DNA of 64,000 nucleotides from Montifringilla adamsi. Lineage: Eukaryota > Chordata > Aves > Passeriformes > Passeridae. The stretch covers positions 1,805,383 to 1,869,382 of the forward strand of contig JAGGNK010008892.1 in NCBI GenBank assembly GCA_017590115.1. Reading direction: 5' to 3'. Below are positions 24,896 to 35,000 of the stretch, in pieces; the first letter of the stretch is position 1, and each line of letters begins with the position of its first letter. Under the pieces are notes generated by a model. That model did not search any database, was not told the origin of the DNA, and was given only the letters and a program-made list of their open reading frames with translations. The position numbers were made by a program, and so were the translations under genes.

Positions 24896-25744
24896 GAAAC
24901 AACAGAAACACAGACTTGGAACTGCTGTTGATAAACAGCACTAGATGTGACAGAGCTCTAACAATAACAATAATATTGTGTTAGCCTGGGTAATAACAAT
25001 AATCCTATGCAGAAGCTTACCAAGCAAGCATCTCTGCATGTGAAGAGGGAAGAGTAACCCACCAACGGACTCCAAGATCTTTTTGGGTCTTTCACTAAGT
25101 ACACGAAAATTCTATCCAGCTTACATACAGCCCCATCTTATTCTCCTCCTCCTTCTTTACATGTAGCATAATCTAGGTGGAGGATTGAGTAGTACAGTCG
25201 TGTATGTGGTAGCATGTACTTCAATAATCTTATTAGCATACTCAGGAGTGTGTGCTTTAATATTTAAATATTTAAACACTTACTGAGGCAGAAGTTACTT
25301 TTTTGGCCATGGTGTCCTTCAAAGTTCCAGTCATATGATTTTTTTCTTTTCTGTTCAGTTCTTCAGAGCCAAAACAGGACAATCCTATCTCTACAGGGCC
25401 TCCTCCTTTGGCCCACTCATCCTTTCTTCATGTCAGCTATGCAGAAATCCATCTGCAAAGATAAAGTAGAAGGAAAGTGGTGTAGACTGTAGATAGTAGG
25501 CTGTCTTAGACCTTACCAGGCTTCTTGGTCATCACACTACACCATCTTAAAATCAGATGAAAGAGGTACATTAAAAATGCATTCATAATCCAGAAATAAT
25601 CCTAATACAACTGCTGTTGAATTTCCCCCAGCACAATCTTGTACAAACTCCGTACAGAAGACTCTGTCTGATAGAGGCTAAATTTTGATTTGACCAGAAC
25701 TACTTTCTTTGTATTCAAAACATCAGCCTAGCTATCAGAACATA

Positions 25745-25757
25745 GTTAATTATTAAT
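25745..25757 (+). promoter_or_regulatory. MIA2: HNF-1 site upstream of MIA2 long-form start
   Basis: GTTAATTATTAAT matches the palindromic HNF-1 consensus GTTAATNATTAAC at 12 of 13 positions. It lies 218 bases before the MIA2 signal-peptide ATG. Mammalian MIA2 is described as a hepatocyte gene under HNF-1 control, so the position and role fit. Direct use here is inferred. Confidence 0.65.
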
Positions 25758-25962
25758 GCATGTGTATAATCAGGACACCTGACTCTGCAGATTCTTAGCA
25801 GGTTAGCATAGTGTACTTCTGTTTAAGCAGATCAGAGAAGGAAAACAGGATTGAAAGTTTACTTGCAATGTTTTGTTAGGCTAAGAAAAATGTAGAATAT
25901 TCTTGCTAACTGCACATCAATGCAGTTTCCACAGTTTCAGTGCATTCTGGATTTAATCTAAA

Positions 25963-26077
25963 ATGTCAAGGATCTTGGATCAGAGAATTCTGTTGTTAGT
26001 AATTTCATTCTCAGCAAGTGTGCAGAGTACAAAGGTACTTTCAAAATGGAAGAAGTGTGGTGATCCGGAATGTGAGA
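25963..26077 (+). CDS. MIA2: MIA2 exon 1: signal peptide
   Basis: The exon begins [20 protein letters not shown], a typical signal peptide with a hydrophobic core, then [18 protein letters not shown]. The last segment aligns with the CGDLECE start of the mammalian MIA2 SH3-like domain. Its donor is a perfect GTAAGT at 26078. The phase-1 end joins exon 2 as Lys-Ala, giving the same spacing between conserved cysteines as in human. Confidence 0.9.
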
Positions 26078-29000
26078 GTAAGTAAAACTTTGGCTTTTTC
26101 AAAGGGAGTCTGTGGTGTATATGCAATTATTAGGAATCATAATGTCGAAATTAGCAATGAAGCAGACTGAAAATGAGTAGCCATAGCAAATGTTTGTGGT
26201 TAAGCTTAACAGCAATAGGCTTAAAATATTAAAACAAAAAGAGAAAAAAAAAGACTTGCTGGACTGTTGTGTAAGGTTATACAGATCAAAGTTCAGTAAA
26301 AATATTTTTGAATAGCTAGTTTTCCTCAGGTGTCCCCAAAACGGGCAGTATAAAACAGCTTTAAAGTATTTTTAACTCATTGTTTACAGGTACAAAATGA
26401 AATAAACAAAATATAAATAAAATTTAAATGGTAGGTTATAAACTGAGAAAAAAGACCTTTTATCATGTGTTTATAGTACATTCATAGCCCATTCTGCAGA
26501 ACTCTTGGGTTTTTTTCCACCAGTAAACTGGTTTGGGATTTCTTTTGTAATCCTTCTTACAAAATACTCTGTTAATATTTCCTCTTTACTTATTTTTTAT
26601 TCTTTAACATGAAGTAAGTACTGTAACTATTTATTGTGGTTCTCAAAGAGTAAATAACTCTGCAGGAGGCAGAGCCACTGAATCACAAGTGGACAAATAC
26701 TGTCCTGTTTACTATCCACCGATTACCATTGTGAAACCTGTCATAATCATAGTTGAAGCTGTTTCTAAGCTGCTTCTACTGGTTTAGCAGACTTAAGTGT
26801 TGTATTTTCAATGTATTTTCAATCTTCCATTTCCCCTGAAGTGGGAGAGACCTTAGATTTCCTCTGATGATGGATTTCTATTTTCCTGTGGAGCCATCCC
26901 AACTTCAGTAGGTTTTGGAAGTTCAGAGATGTCTATCTTTGTGGAACAGCATGTGAAAGGGGCTTCAAACTGACCAGAGCACATCAGTAGTGGTTTCTGT
27001 GGGGAGACTGGGGTGGAGACAAAGAAAACTTAACATAATTCAAACTGAATTGGAAACTTTGATTTTAACAACAGGTTTAAAGTTTATATTCCTAAAATCT
27101 ATGTCTTTTCATCACAAGATAAATGTGTTCAAAAAAGAGGACAAAATCCCTGAAATAATTACTAGATCTTAATTAGAATTTCTAAAATATAAAATTATAA
27201 ATATGCCTGGGAAATACTTTTTAGCTGTTTAGATCTACTTTAGTAATTTAATTTGCTAATCCTGCATACATCCTTTCAATTTAAGCATTGAAACCTTGGC
27301 TAAACAAGCACTGAAAAATGTCCATATAGAACAAGAGCTTTTCCCCTTGATGTCTGCAGTACATGGGAAAGAAAACAACACAAGGCTGCTTTTTGCATTG
27401 GTTGATTTCCATGTGATGATATAAATGGATTAGTATTGTAACAAAGCACGTACATAAAAATTTTTTCTACTGCAATTCATCAGTATTTGATATGAGATTT
27501 CTTCAGTAATGTGACTTCAGACAAAATGGATGCTGTATTGTTTATTTCTTTCCACATATTATTCCAGAGGCAATGAGCCGAGTTCAAGCCACTATCAACT
27601 ACTTAGGGCCTGACTGCCGGTATCTTAACTTCACAGCAGGGGAGGAGATCATTGTATACTCCAAACTTTCAAGGGAAAATGAAAACTTGTGGATAGGAAG
27701 TGTAAGTACTTCAATCTGAAAGACTTTCCCCATAAATATTTTAGACAAAGTAATAGCATAACAACCGCAGTCTGCTTGCTTCTCAGGATCTTCTATCTCT
27801 TTTGGAATATTAACCAGTCAAAGGGGAATACAGTATTTGGGAGATGGGTCATTGTTACCATCTTTATACAGAAAGAGAAAATCAAATCTTGGCAAAGATC
27901 ACTCATAGAGAAATTAAGTCAAGATCCAAATACAAGTTTTCTGTTTCCTTCATCTTATCATTTGGCTGTAATTATTTAATCTGCTTCCCTTGAAAACATT
28001 CAGATCTATGAGGTCAGGTTCCTGCCTACAGGTCTGTGGGTAAGACATCCAGTATTGGGACCTGACTTCACAGTTCAGTGCTTAAGGGAAGCTCCCAGAG
28101 AAGTTATCATGCATATTGAATGACTTGGAACAAGTGTCAATGAAATTAGAACAGTCATTTAAGAAGGAATGGATGCGTTGATCCAAATCAAGTTTTACTG
28201 CTAGTAAAACCATGTAAGTGCTTCAAAACTACAAGACATTAGTACATTTGGGGTTTTTTTTTCTGTAAGTAATCTGTCACATCTATTATTTAACAGTGAA
28301 ATTCTGTCTTCCTCTTTTTTTCATCCAAGAGTATCTTTGCAGGTACCTCACTATTCCTTGCTTTCCAAGATGTATCCCTCCATTAAGGGCTACATGCAAT
28401 GGTTTGAGGTAAAGACAGAAGTGTTTTTTTGGCCAGAGGGACTGGATTCTTCTGGGCCCTATAATTAACTTATTTTCTGTAGCGTTGCCATCTTCTTTGT
28501 AATTTTTTCTTGAGCTGCAGTTAGTCTCAAATCTGAATTTCATATCCTACTTTTCTTGTAACTTAATATGGGTCATTAGTTATTAAGGCATGACATTTTT
28601 CCCATTTGAGACAATGGGAAATTTGCAGCCAATTTTAGTAGGAGCTGGTTGTGACCATAAGTGCATACAACACAGTCTTCAGCTGAAGCAGCTTTAAGGC
28701 AACTGCTCTGGTACTGCACAAACACATGTCCATAAAAATAATACAGAATATAATAGCATGGAGTAATATACTTCCCTTTGCTTTCTGAAATGGCAAGGGG
28801 AACACTTCTGTGAAGGAAAAATAAACCAATCTTTTGACAAAACAGAATTAAGGAGATAGGGGGCTGTTCTATAAGCTTATTGTTCATCCATACTTTTCCA
28901 GCACATATCTAAGTACCTAACATATCACTAAAGTTTAAATGCTCTTATTAGTTTTATATTTTTTACAGAAAGGAAAGGACTTTGGATATTTCCCAAGAGA

Positions 29001-32000
29001 AGCCGTGAAGGTTGAAGAGGTTTTAACTGGAGAAGAAGTTGAAGTGCTCACTAAGGTAAATCAACATCACTAGATCTTCCAATGTAGTTTACGACAATTG
29101 AAAATCTAATATCCAGTTAGAAATTCAATGGTTGATGGATATTTTATTTCAGATTATTCAAAACATGTTTTTATAATTGTTCCATTTGTGTGTTTATTGT
29201 TCTCCAAAATAATTTCTATAGATACAGATATATCTGTATCTAGATACAGAACCTTTAGGAATAATGTAATTAATTGCAGTTCTTTGTGTAAAGTTACAAC
29301 AGAAAGAACAACAATATATTTTGCTGTAGAATTACACATCAGAACATTCTAAAAGTTAATATTATTCTTTTAGGAAACTGATTTCCTTTGTCTTCATGAA
29401 GATAAGTACACTTTTGAAAATGAAGATAATGCATTACATGATCACAACAAAGAAAGTGAATATTCATTGTCTGATGCAGAATCAAAGCAGCATGAAAACA
29501 AACTCTTAAAATATACAAGAGACCCCACGCAAAATGAAGAAAGAACTGAATCAGTTTCTGAAAATGACTCAGAGGAATCTCACATTCAGGAGTCTGTAAA
29601 CAAAAAGTTGGTTAGAAAAGATGATACTGAAGAGCCACAAATGCAAAACAGTCTCCCAGTAGAATCTGTTCAAACTCAGTCTAGTTGGATTTCAGGATGG
29701 TTCACCACAGAAAGTGAAAATGATGAAGAGCCCTTAAAAGTTGTTACTGAATCTTCAGAAGCAAATAATTATCAAGGCAGAAAAACAGAAGTAGCAGCTG
29801 AAAATTACAGCTTCACAGATTTACAGGAGTCAAATGATAAGGAGGAACAAGAACCCCCTGCATCTGGTTGGTTTCAAGGTGGACTGACAAGCTTTCTGTA
29901 TTTTGGTGAAAAGAATGATGATGTTGATTTGGCATCAGAAAAAAATGATCCACAAAACCATGATGTCTCTGGTATGCCTGAGCATTCTAGTACTGAACAG
30001 GAAACAACAGTCACCAAGATACTGCCAGAAGAAGAAAAGAGTGGAAGACAAGAATCCAAATCAAATTGGTTTAATTTGGGTTTAAGTGATGTTCTTAATT
30101 TTGGCCAGGCTGAGGAAGCTACAATTGCTACAGAGGACCAGAGAAGCAGAGAAACAACAGATCAAGCAAAGAATGAGGAAGAGCAGACTTTAGACCAGAA
30201 AGAATTACATATGGGCAAAGAATCAAAGGAAATAGTTAATGCAGTGACAGGTGAAGATGAGAATTATGCACAAGAAATAACAGATTCAAACAGTAACAGG
30301 CCGAATCCTGGGGAAATACCAGCATGTGCACATACTCCCAATGACACCAAAAACACCTCAGGTAGCACAGAATCATCATTTGATACACTTACATGTGACA
30401 AAGAGAAGCCAATTGAACTTTACAGTTCAGAAGAAAACTTGGTATCAGAAAGCCAACTGCTGAGAAATACTGAAGTTGAAAAGAAAAATCAGGAGTCAGA
30501 AAGCAGACGTGGCCAATCAGGTTGGTATATAAATATCTATAACTGTTTTATTAATTATAATATGGGCAAACATGATAATCAACAGGAACATGAATCAATC
30601 GCATCAAATGTCTTGTTTTCATGAGTCTCTCCTAATTGTGATCCCTCAGACATAAAAAATACAGGAGAAAAGCCTGAAATATCTGAAGACCAAAGCCATT
30701 GCTTCTCTTTTAGTCATTTTGAGGACATTCTGAAGTTTCCGAGTTCAAAAGCCAAAGAAGGGCAAGTGCAACATTATGGGGAACTACCAGGAGCTGCAAA
30801 TAATCATGTAGGCATCAAGAAGACCTCATGTGACAGTGAACTGAGTCTTAGTCTGAAAACATCCAAGAAAGACAAACTAGTCAAATGTTATGGTGCACAA
30901 AAAATTCAGCATCAAAAAGCCATTTCAAAATGGATAGTACTGTAAAAGATTAAATTCACAAACCAGAGAATAAGAGTGTCTCACAGGGTTTTTATGAAAA
31001 CAAGATCAAATATTTCAGTCACGACATTTTTAATGATGAACCTCACCAGAAATCTGGGGAGTCCCAAGAACTGACTCCAGACCAACCTTCCTCTCCTCAC
31101 CTCTCATCAAATGGCCTCAGTTTAACAGGTACCAAAACTTCCAAAGAAACTGGCCATTTGGAAAAATATGGAGTTTCAGAATGGAAGGTAAAAACTGCTA
31201 GCTGAGAAGAACTAAGCTTCCATAATAAAGACAGACTTTGAAAAGCCTTGATAAAATACCACAGGGCAAAGAAACTGAAGGCACTTCAAATCAGAAGGTT
31301 AAACATAGCATATCGGGTAACAGTAACACAAATACCTCCACAGAGAATGATCTTTCCTCTTCAGCTGGCAGTGTGAAGTAACAAACAGGGCAGTGGAGAA
31401 AAAACTTCAACAAAATCTACCAAATGAGCAGAAGATTGGACAACTCTTGCTAATAGCAAGATGATCTTGATGATCTTGCTAATAGCTTGTCAGAGAGAAG
31501 CAATAAACAGAACAAATTCCTATAAAATTCCTCCACCAGGAAGGTGGAGGAGAACGAAAATGGGAAAATTCATGTTCCCAGCATGAGCTTCTGGTAGCAG
31601 AGAATGGACAGTCTTAATCTAGATCTCAGGAAGAAATATAAAAATCACCTGTGATATAGTAAAACAAAATATTAATTTGCATCCTCAGATTTTAGGCCAG
31701 TCAATTCAAACCACTATGACATTGCAAGATACAGAAGCATAGAAAATTAATCTGAGTTTTGAAAGGCATACTACCTCAAAAGACAAAGTAATACCAGTCT
31801 TCAGCTGAATTAATGCCCAAAAAAGTATTTATAAAGAAAATTTATTGAGAATAAAAGCAACAGTCGTGTGATATAAGTCCGACCAAGTGTAAACTTTTAC
31901 CCTTGGAGCTCTCTAAAATAGAAGACATTTTTAAAGGGAAAAAAATAGACAGCTAGTGTCTTCTAAAGCCATTTAACTAGAAAGACAGACTGCTATTAAA

Positions 32001-35000
32001 AAAACTTTTAAACTGGATTAATTAAATCCTGGCAACCTGGGATTTCTCATAAACCTGGCTGATAGAGTAGATGTTGAAAAAAAAAGATGCTGTTGTAACT
32101 GAAAGGATGAGTAATGCTGAACAAAAAATTGCTGCTACTAAAACTAGTTAGGAGAAGGAAAAAAGAAAGATTCTGAAAATAAGAGTCAAAATCCAGAAAT
32201 ACAAGCAATAGCAATTATATTCTAACAAAAAGGATTTCAGTAGTATTTTTACTAGACAATCAGGGTTCATTTGCAAATATATTTAGTAAAACTAACAATT
32301 AACCCTCTCAAAAAAAGTCTAAGCATATATGTTTGGTCAAAAAACCCAAATGAGAATAGAAGTGACATTAGGACTAGTACACTTGAATACTGCACAGAAG
32401 AATGAGAGGAAGTTGAAAGGAATCTGACCAATGTAAGATACTATTAAATATAGAGAAGGTGTAGAAAAAACCAAAACCAGGCAAAAATACTGTATGATAA
32501 ACAGATTTACCATACCCATTAATTACATTTCAACAATTTTATTTAAATTAAAACAAGACGTTAAGCAACCCTTAGAGTATCTCTGTGATGGAAGCAAACT
32601 GCTGCAGCAGCACCAGCAATTTGAAAAGAATCATAGTGAAATAACACCTTACTCAACTAAAGATAATGCTATGTGGAGGGAAGAGGTCATTGTGTCTGCA
32701 CAAAAGGGGCACAATTCGGACACTGAGCAGGAAAAATATACAGAAAAAAGGAATGTTCTTCTAGAGCTGCCAGAACTTTTGTCTGCTATAACAATTAAGT
32801 GTGCTGCCCAAACTGCAGCTAAAGTTACTAATGTTTCACTAACAGTGATTTAGCAAGAACAAAATATCCTTTGTTGGCAAAAATAAAACCACAACAGATA
32901 GAACACTGTCTCCTGGTGATTTAAAATGAAGAGGCAGTGAGCCTAACTCATACCAGTTACGGACTGATCTATGGTATTTCGAGAATCTGATAACACAAGT
33001 TGAGTTCATATAATGGTAACAGTTTCAGAGCAAATAACTCATCTTGAACTACTGGACTACTTCTGTGTATCTTTGGCCAGTATACTCTTGAAGCATATGA
33101 TTAAATTAAACAATCTGTAAATTTTTTTCTTTGTGGGTAAGCACGGTGTGGAGTTTTTTGCAAGAAGTATTTTATTGGCTTCAGGCAATTTACTCCAAGT
33201 CACTAAAACTGAGGCAGCCAGGTGCCTTCAGTCATACTTCTACATGAACGTGCCTGTGGTTTCTTGTATTTTGCAGGGAAGCTTGGTATCTTGGAATTTG
33301 TTAATCTTTAATCCTACATGGTATTTTTAACTGTTCTCGCTCTAAAGCTTACCCCACTTGTATTTGGATACATAAAAGAGACCTACTAATCCTGACCAGG
33401 GAATCCATAAACTATCAAAACCAAATATATTTTTTCCTGAACATTTATTTTTAATTACTTTACTACAATGTAAGTTTTGCTTAAAGCTCTATCCTTCAAA
33501 TTCTGAGATCATTATTTGTGTAGTGTTTCTTAAGTCATACATCTGTAGCCCATTTACTCTAGCGTTGGGTTTAAGTTAAGGAAAATAAACCCAAAAAAAT
33601 TTAAATCTCTGTAGAGGTTAATAGCTTATAGGAGTAAGTTGAATCCTCTAAAAGTAACCATGATTTGCCTTCATAATTATGTGCAGGAGTAGGCAGAAGA
33701 AAGCTACTAGAAGAAACACCAGAGAAGGAGCATGAAATCTATGTAGCTGTAGACAGTGCACATGACAGTGACCAAGATTCAAAAGCAACAGCCATTGCTT
33801 CAGTAAATTCTGAAACAAAAATGGAGGGTTCAGCACCTGACTCTGAAGCTGATGTCAAAACATCTTTCTCTGATGCCATCCAGAACTATGTTCCAAGTAA
33901 TGGTAAGTGCTAAGTTTCATAATTTTAAGGAAAATAAATTTGCAATCTTTAAAAAAAAGGCAAAACAAAAATCAATTAATCCAGTTGGAATTATATGAAG
34001 ATGACAATAGTAATGTAAAACCTCTTGTTTTATTCCTTATGATCAAACCAGAAGGAGGCTGGATACAGCAGATACTTCTGTGCTTGAATGGTCTTGAGTT
34101 CAGAGAAACAATAAAATCTGCATCCTCAGCAGTGGTGATTATCATCGAAACGGTAAGAATCCTTTCCGTGATATAACATTGACATTAGTGCAAATTTAAG
34201 CCACATACAAGTTATGTTCTGCAGGAAAATCCTGAAAAAATTAAAGAAAATCCTTTTAAATAAACCCTCTGTAGTTCCCTGCTTCCAGGGTTATCTGATA
34301 CCAAATGAGACAGAGCACAAGGAAATGTTAGGTCAGCTGCTTATCATCTGCCCCTTTGCAGTGCAGAATCTGATGAACTTAGGGTGTGAGGATTTGGGGT
34401 TTTGTTTTGTGGGCTTTTTTAACAGCCAGGAAACACCTGAGTGGTGTTTTTAATGAAACTAATAGCTCCCTCTAGTTCTTAGAACAGTACTCATTAAATT
34501 TGCTTGGACTTAAAAAACTTGGTTTATGATGAGCAAAATAACAAGTTCCCTTGTTTTTAAGGAGTATTTTCAAAGCCTTGATTCACAAATCCTCCCCTCA
34601 TTTGTAATTGCATTAAAGATACGTTTCTACGCAAAATATATATATAAAATAGGAAATGGGGTTATTATTGCTATGGGGGTGTCTTAAACATCAAAACGTA
34701 ATGCAGAGTGAAGGTGAACCTTAAGGGGCACAACTGCACAATAAACAACGCTCCCAGAGCACCGTGAGAAAAGGCAGCTCTTGCTGCACTGTCTCCCCTA
34801 AATAAAGGGGTGGTGGCCGGTGAAGGCTGAAGTGCCATTTGGTAAACTTCACTTCGCTGCTTTGGTTGAACTTCGTTTAGATGGGGTAATTGAAGTTTAA
34901 GAACCACATAAATTTATTTCTGATTTCCAGTGTACATATATAGAATATGGTTAAATTGCAGTTTAGGATGAGGAAAACTGAGGGGCTTTGTCCCTCGTGA

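Larger units (their letters stand above)
17961..25962 (+). other. PNN 3' UTR and PNN-MIA2 intergenic region
   Basis: About 8 kb without a recognisable coding exon. The first 0.2-1.1 kb is PNN 3' UTR, judged from AATAAA at 18180, 18315, 18332, 18934 and 19039. A CR1 fragment lies at about 23870-24065 and a 75-bp imperfect repeat at about 24720-24895. The last few hundred bases hold the MIA2 upstream promoter with an HNF-1 site. Short open frames here show no homology or splice context. Confidence 0.6.

Noticed and set aside
30622..30624. TGA in MIA2 read as selenocysteine
   Set aside because: The downstream frame soon meets TAA and shifts frame, there is no selenoprotein in this family, and no SECIS-like element was recognised.
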